Source of the DNA: JALORV01 sp963769745
GTDB lineage: Bacteria; Pseudomonadota; Gammaproteobacteria; Burkholderiales; Burkholderiaceae_F
Reading direction: 5' to 3'
Assembly (NCBI GenBank): GCA_963769745.1
Contig: CAVYNB010000032.1
Location: 46,090-110,089 of the forward strand
Length of the DNA: 64,000 nucleotides
Shown: positions 38,275-49,623 of the stretch, piece after piece
Layout of the letters: each line of letters opens with the position of its first letter
Position numbering within the stretch: position 1 is the stretch's first letter
The notes under the pieces: generated by a model
The model's database searches: none
The model's input: the letters and a program-made list of their open reading frames with translations, nothing else
What the model was told of the DNA's origin: nothing
Program-made: the position numbers and the translations under genes

Positions 38275-38413
38275 CGCATGCCTTCGAGGGTTGAACACGT
38301 CGCGGCCCCGCCGCGCGCGCGGCGTACACGCGCCACGCCTGCACGGCCTGCCTTCTGGCCGCTCCGCAAAGCCGCGTATTCTACCGAAGTCCATCGCCAC
38401 TCCTGCCGTCGCC

Positions 38414-39034
38414 TTGTCCCTGTTTCACTCTGCCCGGTTCGTCACTTCGGTCGCCGAGCTGACGGCAATCGCGCCGCCGAGCCTGCCGGAAATTGCCTTC
38501 GCCGGGCGCTCGAACGCCGGCAAGTCGACGGTGATCAATGTATTGACGCAACAGAAGCGACTGGCCTTTGCGAGCAAGACGCCGGGGCGCACGCAGCTAC
38601 TCAACTTCTTTTCGCTGAGCGAAAAGGGCGAGCACGGCGACCGCGTCGAGCGCGGGATCCTGGTCGATCTGCCCGGCTATGGCTATGCCAAGGCCGACGC
38701 CGGCCAACGTGCCACGTGGGACTTGCTGGTCGGCAGCTACGTGCGAGAACGCCAGTCGCTGATCGGCATCGTTCTGGTAATGGATGCGCGCCGGCCGTTC
38801 ATGGCCGGCGACGATGCCCTGCTGCGGTTCGTGGACGGGCGCGGTTGCCTGCTGCATTTTCTGCTGAACAAGTCGGACCAGCTGGGCACGATGGAAAAAC
38901 GCGCGGCGCTTGCAACTGCGCAGCGTCGCGCCGAGGCCATCGGACCGCGCGCCAGCGCGCAGCTTTTCTCCGGCCTGAAGCGCGAGGGCATCGACGAACT
39001 GACCGAGACCCTGACGCGCTGGCTCTCGGCGTAG
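38414..39034 (+). CDS. engB: Ribosome biogenesis GTPase YihA/EngB
   Basis: EngB is an essential GTPase for large-subunit assembly. Motifs are G1 GRSNAGKST, G2/G3 region KTPGRTQLLNFF and DLPGYGYAKA, G4 NKSD, and G5-like FSGLKREG. The start is uncertain. A TTG at 38414 opens LSLFHSARFVTSVAEL, matching the usual N-terminus and giving 206 residues. The open frame reaches back to 38108 across the divergent cytochrome c4 start, which is implausible. Confidence 0.9.
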   Translation: MSLFHSARFVTSVAELTAIAPPSLPEIAFAGRSNAGKSTVINVLTQQKRLAFASKTPGRTQLLNFFSLSEKGEHGDRVERGILVDLPGYGYAKADAGQRATWDLLVGSYVRERQSLIGIVLVMDARRPFMAGDDALLRFVDGRGCLLHFLLNKSDQLGTMEKRAALATAQRRAEAIGPRASAQLFSGLKREGIDELTETLTRWLSA

Positions 39035-39086
39035 CCGGCGCCCGCGCCGTATCGTCGTATCGCCGTATCATGACCGCGAAAAAAAT

Positions 39087-39132
39087 GCCCCGGAACAAGT
39101 CCGGGGCCGCAATGCCTTGAGTCGTCAAGGCA
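39087..39132 (+). terminator. Two tandem perfect hairpins after engB
   Basis: GCCCCGGA (39087-39094) pairs with TCCGGGGC (39100-39107), and TGCCTTGA (39113-39120) pairs with TCAAGGCA (39125-39132). Both stems are 8 bp with short loops, between engB and hemB. An A-rich run precedes the first stem, so that hairpin with TTTTT would also work on the minus strand. Confidence 0.5.
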
Positions 39133-39230
39133 CCCGCTCAGGGAGGTGAAGCGGGAGACGACGGATCGTCCATCACCTCAGACGCAAGATAGCGAACGCA
39201 GTTCACACCTTCGAGTTGGGACTTCCCCTC

Positions 39231-40238
39231 ATGCAGATCCTCGGCCAGTTCCCTGCCGTGCGCATGCGCCGCATGCGCCGCGACGACTTTTCCCGGCGCC
39301 TGATGCGCGAAAACACGCTGACGGCCGATGATCTCATCTACCCGGTGTTCGTCCTCGACGGCGCCCGCCGACGCGAAGCCGTGGCCTCGATGCCCGGCAT
39401 CGAACGCGTTTCAATCGACGAATTGCTTCCGGTTGCCGACGAGTGCGTCCGGCTCGGGATCCCGGTCATTGCGCTGTTCCCGGTCATCGACGCTTCCCTG
39501 AAGTCGCCGAACGGGGCCGAGGCGACCAACGCCGAAGGGCTGGTCCCCCGCGCGGTGCGGACACTCAAGCAGCATTTTCCGCAACTCGGCGTGCTGACCG
39601 ACGTGGCGCTCGATCCGTTCACCACGCACGGCCAGGACGGCCTGATCGACGATGAGGGCTATGTGCTGAACGACGAGACCATCGAGGTACTCGTGCAGCA
39701 GGCGCTGGTCCAGGCGGCCGCCGGAGTGGACATCGTCGCGCCCAGCGACATGATGGACGGACGAATCGGGGCGATCCGGCAGGCGCTGGAAGGCGCCGGG
39801 CACATCCACACGCGGATCATGGCGTACTCCGCCAAGTACGCCAGCGCCTTTTACGGCCCCTTCCGCGACGCCGTCGGCTCGGCATCAAACCTCGGCAAAT
39901 CGAACAAGATGGTCTACCAGATGGACCCGGCCAACACCGACGAGGCTCTCTGGGAAGTCGGCCTGGACCTGGCCGAGGGTGCCGACATGGTGATGGTCAA
40001 GCCCGGCATGCCCTACCTCGACATCGTGCGGCGAGTTAAGGACACCTACCGCGCACCGACGTTCGTCTATCAGGTGAGCGGCGAGTACGCGATGCTCAAG
40101 GCGGCCGCCGCCAACGGCTGGCTCGATGAGAAGAAGGTCGTGCTGGAATCCCTGCTCGCATTCAAGCGCGCGGGCGCCGATGGCGTGCTGACCTACTTCG
40201 CCCTGCCCGTCGCGCGCTGGTTGAAGGCCGACCGCTGA
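39231..40238 (+). CDS. hemB: Delta-aminolevulinic acid dehydratase (porphobilinogen synthase) HemB
   Basis: HemB condenses two 5-aminolevulinate molecules to porphobilinogen in haem synthesis. In the 335-residue product Schiff-base Lys202 (AYSAKYASAF) and Lys257 (VMVKPGMPY) are present. The metal segment reads DVALDPFTTHGQDG, without the Zn-binding cysteines, so this is the Mg/K-dependent type. The ATG at 39231 is preferred over an in-frame TTG at 39216. Confidence 0.96.
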   Translation: MQILGQFPAVRMRRMRRDDFSRRLMRENTLTADDLIYPVFVLDGARRREAVASMPGIERVSIDELLPVADECVRLGIPVIALFPVIDASLKSPNGAEATNAEGLVPRAVRTLKQHFPQLGVLTDVALDPFTTHGQDGLIDDEGYVLNDETIEVLVQQALVQAAAGVDIVAPSDMMDGRIGAIRQALEGAGHIHTRIMAYSAKYASAFYGPFRDAVGSASNLGKSNKMVYQMDPANTDEALWEVGLDLAEGADMVMVKPGMPYLDIVRRVKDTYRAPTFVYQVSGEYAMLKAAAANGWLDEKKVVLESLLAFKRAGADGVLTYFALPVARWLKADR

Positions 40239-40248
40239 AACCGCCGCC

Positions 40249-41352
40249 GTGAAGTGGATCGAGATCGGAACGCAGCACGCGACGGAACTCGCCGCCGAGC
40301 CGGCGCGCCCGCCGGCCGAGGGCTTCCTCTGGCTGGACGTGCTGCACGACGAAGCCATCGCCGATCCCGAGTTACTGCGCGAGGCGGTCCAGCGCATCTG
40401 CTCCGTGCGGCTGCACGATCTGCACCTGCAGGATGCGGCCAACCTGCAGCACCCGTCGTACTTCGACAGTACGAACGACTACGACATGCTCGTGTTCCGC
40501 AAGCTGGCCACCGGAGAGTTCCGGCCGCTCGAGGAACGGGCCGGTCCGGCCGACCAGCGCCGCATGCTGCAGGAGATCGTCACGCGACCGATCACGTTCT
40601 TCCTGCTCGAACGCCTGCTGGTCACGGTACGCCAGGGCAGCAGCAAGACGATCGAGCAGGTACGCCAGCGTCTCCTCGATCCCCGCACGCGCACGGATCC
40701 CTCGCCGTACGACAAGTCACGACTGCCCAAGTCGCCGGGCGAGCTGATGATGCGGCTGCTCAACGGCATGGTCGATCGCTACCTCGAGTTGCGCGAGCCA
40801 CTGTCGGATCGACTCGATCGCTGGCAGCGCGATTTGCTCGACCCGCGCCGACCCTTCAGCAACTGGTCGGCGCTGCTCGAGGCCCGCATCGAACTGCGCA
40901 AGCTGGAGAACCTGTGCGAAGGCCAGTACGACGCGCTGACCGAACTTCGCGATTCGTACCTCGAGGAAACGCCTGACGCGGCGATCAACGATGCGTATCT
41001 TGTGCGCCTGAACGACGTGCTGGAACACATCCAGCGTGTGCTGCATCACGCACGCCGGCTTGAGACTTCGGCCGAATCGGCGGTACAGCTGCATTTTTCG
41101 GCCAACACACATCAGACCAACGAGATCGTGCGCAAGCTCACGGCGATCGCAGCGATATTTGCGCCGCTGACGCTGATCACCGGGGTGTTCGGCATGAACT
41201 TTCAGTACATGCCTCTGCTGCACGAACTCAATGGCTTCTGGCTGACGATCACCGGCATGGGATCGATCATCGTCGTGATGCTGCTGTACTTCTGGGCGCG
41301 CCGCATCCTCGACCGGCCACGCACGCCGCGTCCGCCGCGCTGGCTGCGCTGA
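40249..41352 (+). CDS. corA: CorA-family magnesium/cobalt transporter
   Basis: This 367-residue protein has a large soluble cytoplasmic domain rich in helices and two C-terminal membrane helices. The first follows RKLTAIAAIFAPLTLITGVF and ends in the signature GMNF; the second is LTITGMGSIIVVMLLYFWA. It would be a pentameric divalent cation channel. The GTG start lies 10 bp after hemB, so the two form an operon. The N-terminal domain diverges from E. coli CorA, and ZntB-like specificity cannot be excluded. Confidence 0.9.
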   Translation: MKWIEIGTQHATELAAEPARPPAEGFLWLDVLHDEAIADPELLREAVQRICSVRLHDLHLQDAANLQHPSYFDSTNDYDMLVFRKLATGEFRPLEERAGPADQRRMLQEIVTRPITFFLLERLLVTVRQGSSKTIEQVRQRLLDPRTRTDPSPYDKSRLPKSPGELMMRLLNGMVDRYLELREPLSDRLDRWQRDLLDPRRPFSNWSALLEARIELRKLENLCEGQYDALTELRDSYLEETPDAAINDAYLVRLNDVLEHIQRVLHHARRLETSAESAVQLHFSANTHQTNEIVRKLTAIAAIFAPLTLITGVFGMNFQYMPLLHELNGFWLTITGMGSIIVVMLLYFWARRILDRPRTPRPPRWLR

Positions 41353-42009
41353 TCAGCGCACGAGCCCGCAGCCGGTGTAAAGCGCGCCGCGCACGGCCAC
41401 GACGGCGCGTCGGCCGAAGGCGGCCTCGCTCATCGTGTCGCTGCACAGGCCCTGAGTCAGTTCCACGCGGATGCGATCACCAGAGCTTTCCGCCACGTAG
41501 GTGACCGTTCCATCCGACGACTTCGCTGCCGTGACCGGGAATTTCAGCACGGCATCCGGTGTCCGGAACGTTGCCGTCTTGCCATCGACCACGAAACTCC
41601 AGCCCGGTTCGTTGCCAGCCGCCCACAGTCGTGCGCCGGGCGCAATATTGCTCGGCCGCTGCGCGCACGACTCGACCCATCCCAGCGAACGCTGCATGTC
41701 AGTGGCGGTCACGCGCCCATTCTCGATGAACCCGGCGAACTCCAGATAGACGCCACGCAGCGGATCGGCCGATTGCTTCCAGCGCTGCTGGATCGCCTCG
41801 AAGAGAACTCGTTCGGGCGTGGCGTCGATGAACGGCAGGCCCTGCGCCTGCAGCGTCGATGTCTTCCCCGCGCCGGTGCAGGAGCGGAACAGCCACTTGT
41901 TGAACTCGTACTTCGCGAAGCCCGCCATCGGAACACTCGGCGGAATATCCGACGCATGCAACGGTGCCATCACCATGCAGGCCAATGCGGTCAGGATCCG
42001 GAGTTTCAT
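41353..42009 (-). CDS. Conserved periplasmic protein, COG3650-like
   Basis: This 218-residue protein has a signal peptide (ending APLHAS). The C-terminal domain has the COG3650 pattern: LWAAGNEPGWSFVVDGKTA, then VTYVAESSGDRIRVEL, LCSDTMSEAAFGRRAVV and a terminal YTGCGL. Conserved cysteines of the pair C-x-D-x-M and GC-G may form a disulphide. Function is unknown in the family. It is convergent with corA with no gap and is 18 bp downstream of hslR. Confidence 0.78.
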   Translation of the reverse strand: MKLRILTALACMVMAPLHASDIPPSVPMAGFAKYEFNKWLFRSCTGAGKTSTLQAQGLPFIDATPERVLFEAIQQRWKQSADPLRGVYLEFAGFIENGRVTATDMQRSLGWVESCAQRPSNIAPGARLWAAGNEPGWSFVVDGKTATFRTPDAVLKFPVTAAKSSDGTVTYVAESSGDRIRVELTQGLCSDTMSEAAFGRRAVVAVRGALYTGCGLVR

Positions 42010-42027
42010 TCGATCTCGCCCTTCGAC

Positions 42028-42438
42028 CTATCTGTCGATGTCCGTACTGCCGGTCATCCGTCGCAGTGCCCGCGCATCGCGCTTCGACGGCCGGCCCTTG
42101 ATCATCGCCGCGGGATCGCGTGACAGGCGTCGCTGTTGGGACGCCTGCTCACGTCGTGTGCGGCTTTCCGGCGTCTCTTCATACAGGCTCTGTGCCACGG
42201 GCGCGGGTCCGCGCACCCCGGACAGTGCACGGACGACGAACTCGATGCGCTCGTCACCCCGCTGAATCACGACCCGATCGCCGACGCGCGCGGTCCGGGC
42301 CGGCTTGATGCGCTGGTCGTCAATCCTGACCTGGCCGCGCTCGACCGCCTCGGAGGCCAGCGACCGCGTCTTGAAGAAACGCGCAGCCCAGAGCCACTTG
42401 TCGAAACGAATCGCGTCGTGCGCGTCGCTGGCGGCCAT
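42028..42438 (-). CDS. hslR: Hsp15-like S4-domain RNA-binding protein HslR
   Basis: HslR is a heat-shock protein that binds stalled 50S subunits with attached nascent chains. The 136-residue product has the S4 RNA-binding domain (IRFDKWLWAARFFKTRSLAS, VERGQVRIDDQRIKPAR, VGDRVVIQRG) and a basic C-terminal tail. Length and order match the family. Confidence 0.92.
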   Translation of the reverse strand: MAASDAHDAIRFDKWLWAARFFKTRSLASEAVERGQVRIDDQRIKPARTARVGDRVVIQRGDERIEFVVRALSGVRGPAPVAQSLYEETPESRTRREQASQQRRLSRDPAAMIKGRPSKRDARALRRMTGSTDIDR

Positions 42439-42518
42439 AGCAAAATTCTAGCGGCCCAGGAGAGCCGATTCGAGCTCCGAGCGACGGTCTGTTCATCGAC
42501 GCCGATGCCGCTCGCACC

Positions 42519-42854
42519 TCAGGCCTGCATGGGCGGCTGCGTTTCCTCGACCACCCAGCGCAGATACGCGGGCAGGCCAGCGGTGATGGGCCACGCGATG
42601 ATCTCGGGAACGTCATACGGATGCAGCGCGCGTATGGCGGCCTCGACCTCGCTGTAGCGTTCACGGGTCGTCTTGATCAGCAATGGCACTTCCACCGCAC
42701 GCTCCACCGCACCCTGCCAGCGAAAGATCGAATCGACCTCCGCGAGCCGGTTTGCGCACGCGACCAGGCGCTGCTCGACCAGCGTGCGAGCGATGCGGTC
42801 GGCGACCCCGACATCAGGGCAGTTGGTCAGGACGACGAGGACGTTGTCGATCAC
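42519..42854 (-). CDS. cutA: Divalent-cation tolerance protein CutA
   Basis: This 111-residue trimeric protein has the CutA blocks VVLTNCPDVGVADRIARTLV, RLVACANRLAEVDSIFRWQG and IKTTRERYSEVEAAI, and HPYDVPEIIAWPI. CutA is linked to copper tolerance in E. coli, but its biochemical role is unsettled. The GTG start overlaps the stop of the upstream permease gene (GTGA), so it is coupled to the NodIJ-type exporter. Confidence 0.95.
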   Translation of the reverse strand: MIDNVLVVLTNCPDVGVADRIARTLVEQRLVACANRLAEVDSIFRWQGAVERAVEVPLLIKTTRERYSEVEAAIRALHPYDVPEIIAWPITAGLPAYLRWVVEETQPPMQA

Positions 42855-43659
42855 TTGAGGAGTCGCTTGCGCGTCAGTCCCAATGCCACCGTGTAGCAGG
42901 CGATGCCCCAGAGCGCCAGCAGCAGCATGTCGCTCATTCCATTCGTCGGCCATCGACCCAGTGCCAGCGGGCGCACCAGGTTGACGGCCGCGGTCATCGG
43001 GAGCCACTCGGCAAGAGTGCGCAGCCAGTCCGGCAGCTGCGTCAGCGGAAAGTAGACACCGGAAAGGAACACCAGCGGCATGACGACCACGGTGAAGTAG
43101 TTCGACAGCAGATCGTAGCTGCGCGCGACCGCGTTGACGATCAGGGCCATCGCAGCGAACACCAGCGCAATGAAGAACGCCACCGGCAGCACGAGCAAGG
43201 ACAAGGGTTCGCGCGCGATGTCGAGCAGCCAGATCATCGCGAGGATGCACACGGCCGTGAAGGTGGCCTTGCTGGCCGCCCACACGAGTTCGCCGAGCAG
43301 CAGGTCGTCGACCGCGAGCGGCGTGTGCAGTATCGCGTCCCAGGTCTTCTGGATACTCATGCGCGAGAACGCTCCCCAGAGCGACTCGAACTTCGCCGAG
43401 TACATCACACTCATCGCGATCGAGCCGCTGGCGAGGAACTGCAGATACGACACGCCGTCGACCTCGGGCAGCAGGCTTCCAAGCCCGTAGCCGAATGCCG
43501 CGATCGTCAGCAGGGGCTCGACCACGTTGGTCAGCAACCGCTCGACGAAGAGCTTGCGCCAGACCAGGAAGTTGCGCCGCCACACCGGAACGAAGCGCCA
43601 GGACAGCCGCGGCGGTGCCCACACCGAATTGCCGGTCGAAGAGGTCGGCGCTGAGGCGC

Positions 43660-43663
<4 letters not shown>
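42851..43663 (-). CDS. NodJ-family ABC-2 transporter permease
   Basis: This 270-residue protein has six predicted hydrophobic segments and the ABC-2 permease pattern of the NodJ family. The N-terminus includes RRNFLVWRKLFVERLLTNVV and GLGSLLPEVDGVSYLQFLAS, and the central part has LSGVYFPLTQLPDWLRT. It would export a lipo- or polysaccharide-like substrate with the ATPase encoded just upstream. In non-rhizobial bacteria the substrate is unknown. The start overlaps the ATPase stop (ATGA). Confidence 0.9.
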
Positions 43664-44610
<947 letters not shown>

Positions 44611-44637
44611 GGTCAGAAAAAAGTGGGACGAAATGAA

Positions 44638-44663
44638 AAAGGCCTGCCGGATGGCAGGCCTTT
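44638..44663. terminator. Strong terminator at the end of the ribosomal superoperon
   Basis: AAAGGCCTGCC (44638-44648) pairs with GGCAGGCCTTT (44653-44663) around GGAT, an 11-bp perfect stem. On the minus strand it is followed by TTTTTCATTT, a good U tract. It lies 22 bp after the rplQ stop and ends the alpha operon before the NodI-like gene. Confidence 0.9.
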
Positions 44664-44685
44664 GCAGTCTAGCTCAGCGCGATGT

Positions 44686-45081
44686 TCAACTTGCGTCGGC
44701 TGACTCTTCCTTGACAGGCGGCGCCGGGCGATCGACCAGTTCCATGAACGCCATCGGTGCGTTGTCGCCGACACGGAAGCCCATTTTCAGGATCCGCGTA
44801 TAGCCCCCGTTGCGGGCCTTGTAGCGCGGCCCGATCTCGTTGAACAGCTTCACCACCATCTCGCGGTCGCGCAGGCGGTTGAATGCGAGGCGCTTGTTGG
44901 CCACCGTCGGTTCACGCCCGAGCGTGATCAGCGGCTCGACGACGCGCCGCAACTCCTTGGCCTTCGGCACCGTCGTCTTGATGGCTTCGTGGCGCAGCAG
45001 CGAGTTGGTCATGTTGCGCAACATCGCCAGCCGATGGCTGCTGGTGCGGTTGAGTTTCCGCAGTCCGTGTCCGTGACGCAT
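44686..45081 (-). CDS. rplQ: 50S ribosomal protein L17
   Basis: The 131-residue product begins MRHGHGLRKLNRTSSHRLAM and contains MTNSLLRHEAIKTTVPKAKE, both diagnostic for L17. It has an acidic C-terminal extension (VKEESADAS). It is the last gene of the alpha operon after rpoA, with a 96-bp gap, and ends near a strong terminator. Confidence 0.98.
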   Translation of the reverse strand: MRHGHGLRKLNRTSSHRLAMLRNMTNSLLRHEAIKTTVPKAKELRRVVEPLITLGREPTVANKRLAFNRLRDREMVVKLFNEIGPRYKARNGGYTRILKMGFRVGDNAPMAFMELVDRPAPPVKEESADAS

Positions 45082-45177
45082 GGTTCTTCCTTTCAGTCTT
45101 TAACCGGCCGTAGGTCGGGCGGTTGTTGATCCGACTCTTCGATCCCTTGCGGGCGGGTCGGTTGAAAAGTGTCCTAT

Positions 45178-46161
45178 TTACTTGTCGAGACCAGCTGGCG
45201 GCCAGTTCTCCAGCTTCATGCCCAGGGTGAGACCGCGGGCGGCCAGCACTTCCTTGATCTCGTTGAGCGACTTGCGGCCCAGGTTCGGGGTCTTCAGCAG
45301 CTCGTTTTCAGTGCGCTGGATCAGGTCGCCGATGTAATAGATGTTCTCGGCCTTCAGGCAGTTGGCCGAGCGCACCGTGAGTTCCAGGTCGTCGACCGGG
45401 CGCAGCAGGATCGGATCGACCTGCGGCGAGCGCGACGATGCCGCGGCAGACGTCTCGGCCATGCCCTCGAGGGCGCCGAAGACCTGCAACTGGTCCATCA
45501 GGATGCGCGCGGACTGCCGCACGGCTTCTTCCGGCGTCATCGCGCCGTTGGTCTCGATCGTCATCACCAGCTTGTCGAGGTCAGTGCGCTGCTCGACGCG
45601 GGCGGCTTCGACCGCGTACGACACGCGCTTGACCGGCGAGAACGACGCGTCCATGACGATGCGCCCGATGGTCTTCGAGTGGTCGTCGCGGAATGCCCGC
45701 ACGTTGCCCGGCACGTAGCCGCGGCCCTTTTCGACCTTGACCTGCAGCTCCAGGCGACCACCGCCCGACAGATGGGCGATCACGTGGTCCGGGTTGACGA
45801 TCTCGACATCGTGCGGCAGCTCGATGTCGCTGGCGATCACGACGCCTTCGCCTTCCTTGCGCAGGGTGAGCGTGACTTCGTCGCGGTTGTGCAGCTTGAA
45901 CACGATGCCTTTCATGTTCAGCAGGATGTCGACGACATCCTCGCGCACGCCATCGACGGTCGAGTATTCATGGACGACGCCGGTGATCTGTGCCTCGGTG
46001 GGCGCGTAGCCGACCATGGACGACAGCAGGATGCGACGCAGCGCGTTGCCGAGCGTGTGGCCATAGCCGCGCTCGAACGGTTCCATCGTGACGATGGCCG
46101 CGTTCGGACCGACCGCCTCGACCTCGATCGCGCGCGGCTTGAGTAGTGCAGTGCTTGTCAT
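45178..46161 (-). CDS. rpoA: RNA polymerase alpha subunit
   Basis: The 327-residue subunit has the N-terminal assembly domain (EPFERGYGHTLGNALRRILL) and the C-terminal domain that binds UP elements and activators (VRSANCLKAENIYYIGDLIQ; TPNLGRKSLNEIKEVL). The ATG at 46161 has GAAGGGAAAG upstream; an in-frame TTG at 46179 is less likely. It follows rpsD in the alpha operon. Confidence 0.98.
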   Translation of the reverse strand: MTSTALLKPRAIEVEAVGPNAAIVTMEPFERGYGHTLGNALRRILLSSMVGYAPTEAQITGVVHEYSTVDGVREDVVDILLNMKGIVFKLHNRDEVTLTLRKEGEGVVIASDIELPHDVEIVNPDHVIAHLSGGGRLELQVKVEKGRGYVPGNVRAFRDDHSKTIGRIVMDASFSPVKRVSYAVEAARVEQRTDLDKLVMTIETNGAMTPEEAVRQSARILMDQLQVFGALEGMAETSAAASSRSPQVDPILLRPVDDLELTVRSANCLKAENIYYIGDLIQRTENELLKTPNLGRKSLNEIKEVLAARGLTLGMKLENWPPAGLDK

Positions 46162-46296
46162 TTGAGACTTTCCCTTCAATACCCTCGGCTCGTTACGCCG
46201 ATAAGGCTGATGGTTAGGGCAAAGAAGAAGCGAACGCGGTTGCCCAAACCGCTTTCGTCGCCGGACCGCGCATGCGGGCCGGCATCCCCGAAATCG

Positions 46297-46920
<624 letters not shown>

Positions 46921-47085
46921 GTTTCTTTCCTCTTTCATCCTGCGGCTGAGCCGCATTAAGTCACCGCTCGAGGCGGCGACACCAAGGCAGTTACCTGCCT
47001 TTACGTTCAAAAAATCGTCTGGCTCCGCCAGCGAATTTTTCAAACTATTCCGGGCCAAAGTAGGTTTGCACTTTGGCCCGCCTGC
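46921..47085 (-). promoter_or_regulatory. Structured rpsK-rpsD intercistronic region with several hairpins
   Basis: The 165-bp gap holds a series of inverted repeats. TGCGGC/GCCGCA lies at 46941-46946 and 46950-46955, and AAGGCAG/CTGCCTT at 46984-46990 and 46995-47001. A terminator-like stem lies at 47009-47040, and CGGGCCAAAG/CTTTGGCCCG at 47051-47060 and 47071-47080. No promoter stood out. The structure suggests control of S4 and alpha-subunit synthesis at this point. Confidence 0.55.
47009..47040. terminator. Bidirectional terminator-like hairpin inside the alpha operon
   Basis: CTGGC (47019-47023) pairs with GCCAG (47027-47031) around a triloop. The stem is extended by CG pairs and by an A run (47009-47014) facing a T run (47036-47040). 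On the minus strand the hairpin is followed by CGATTTTTTG, the form of an intrinsic terminator. It lies between rpsK and rpsD. Confidence 0.65.
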
Positions 47086-47500
47086 CTAAACGCGACGGCG
47101 CTTCGGAGGCCGCACGCCGTTGTGCGGAACCGGCGTGATGTCCTGGATCGACGAGATACGGATGCCGAGCGCGTTCAACGCGCGCACCGATGACTCGCGG
47201 CCCGGGCCGGGTCCGGTGATGCGGACTTCCAGAGTTCTTGATGCCATGCTCCTGGGCGGCGCGGCCGGCATTTTCGGCGGCAACCTGGGCAGCAAAGGGC
47301 GTCGACTTGCGCGAACCCTTGAACCCCTGACCACCCGAACTGGCCCACGACAGCGCATTGCCCTGCCGGTCGGTGATCGTGATGATCGTGTTGTTGAACG
47401 ACGCATGCACGTGCGCGATGCCGTCCGAAACGACCTTCTTGACCTTCTTGCGCGCGCGCTGCTGCGCGGCGATCTGCTGCGGAGACGGATTCTTCGCCAT
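47086..47500 (-). CDS. rpsK: 30S ribosomal protein S11 (one-base frameshift near 47235)
   Basis: The N-terminal part (AHVHASFNNTIITITDRQGN, FAAQVAAENAGRAAQEHGIK) runs from 47500. The C-terminal part (TLEVRITGPGPGRESSVRAL, ITPVPHNGVRPPKRRRV) runs in another frame to the TAG at 47086. They join if one extra base in the AAGAACTCTGG of the minus strand (plus 47231-47240) is removed, giving IKTLEVR. S11 is essential, so this is most probably a sequence error. It lies 3 bp after rpsM. Confidence 0.95.
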
Positions 47501-47503
47501 GCC

Positions 47504-47875
47504 TTAGGTTCCTTTCTTCAGCGACACGCCAGCCTTGCGCGGTCCCTTGCGCGTGCGCGCATTGGTACGCGTGCGCTGGCCGCGCACCGGCAGGCCGCGA
47601 CGATGACGCACACCACGGTAGGTACCAAGGTCGATCAGGCGCTTGATCGACAGCTGGATTTCGCGGCGCAGGTCGCCTTCTACCGAAGTGCGCCCGATCT
47701 CCTCGCGGATGCGCTCGAGCTCCGCGTCGTTCAGTTCCTTGATCTTCTTCGAGTAAGGAACCGCGGCGGCGTCCAGGATGGCGCGCGCACGCGCTCGACC
47801 GATGCCATAGATCGCAGTCAGGCCGATCTCGGCGTGCTGATGCGGCGGAATGTTGATACCGACAATACGAGCCAT
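47504..47875 (-). CDS. rpsM: 30S ribosomal protein S13
   Basis: The 123-residue product begins MARIVGINIPPHQHAEIGLT and has GIGRARARAIL and the C-terminal RGLPVRGQRTRTNARTRKGP that contacts P-site tRNA. The ATG at 47875 is the family start; the frame extends 7 codons further. It follows rpmJ by 21 bp. Confidence 0.98.
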   Translation of the reverse strand: MARIVGINIPPHQHAEIGLTAIYGIGRARARAILDAAAVPYSKKIKELNDAELERIREEIGRTSVEGDLRREIQLSIKRLIDLGTYRGVRHRRGLPVRGQRTRTNARTRKGPRKAGVSLKKGT

Positions 47876-47896
47876 TCTGTGTCCTCGTTCGGGCAA

Positions 47897-48010
47897 CTAG
47901 CCCTGACGCTGCTTGTGACGTGGATCCGTGCAGATCACGCGCACCACCCGCTTGCGCCGGATGATCTTGCACTTGCGGCACATCTTCTTGACGGAAGCCA
48001 TCACTTTCAT
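47897..48010 (-). CDS. rpmJ: 50S ribosomal protein L36
   Basis: The 37-residue product MKVMASVKKMCRKCKIIRRK... has the zinc ligands Cys-x-x-Cys, Cys and His (KMCRKC, VICTDPRH) of the C+ form of L36. It lies between infA and rpsM, as in most betaproteobacteria. Confidence 0.97.
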   Translation of the reverse strand: MKVMASVKKMCRKCKIIRRKRVVRVICTDPRHKQRQG

Positions 48011-48027
48011 CTCGTTCTCCAACCGCG

Positions 48028-48246
48028 CTACTTGGCGCGGAACACTATGCGGGCCCGCGACAGATCGTAGGGCGTGAGTTCCACCGTGACCTTGTCGCCC
48101 GGCAGGATGCGGATGTAATGCATCCGCATCTTTCCGGAGATATGCCCCAACACCACATGCCCGTTTTCCAGTTTCACCCGGAACGTGGCGTTCGGGAGAT
48201 TCTCGAGAATCTCCCCCTGCATCTGGATCGCGTCGTCCTTGGCCAT
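48028..48246 (-). CDS. infA: Translation initiation factor IF-1
   Basis: The 72-residue OB-fold protein has QMQGEILENLPNATFRVKLE, GHISGKMRMHYIRILPGDKV and VELTPYDLSRARIVFR. It binds the 30S A site during initiation. It lies between secY (11-bp gap) and rpmJ, the common position in betaproteobacteria. Confidence 0.98.
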   Translation of the reverse strand: MAKDDAIQMQGEILENLPNATFRVKLENGHVVLGHISGKMRMHYIRILPGDKVTVELTPYDLSRARIVFRAK

Positions 48247-48257
48247 CGTTCCCGGGA

Positions 48258-49589
<1,332 letters not shown>

Positions 49590-49623
49590 GCGGGTATGTC
49601 CTGTTTACGTCAGCTGAGGCCGA

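Noticed and set aside
47086..47500. Programmed frameshifting in rpsK, tuf or mrcA
   Set aside because: There is no slippery heptamer with downstream structure, and none of these genes is known to use frameshifting; an inserted base explains each case.
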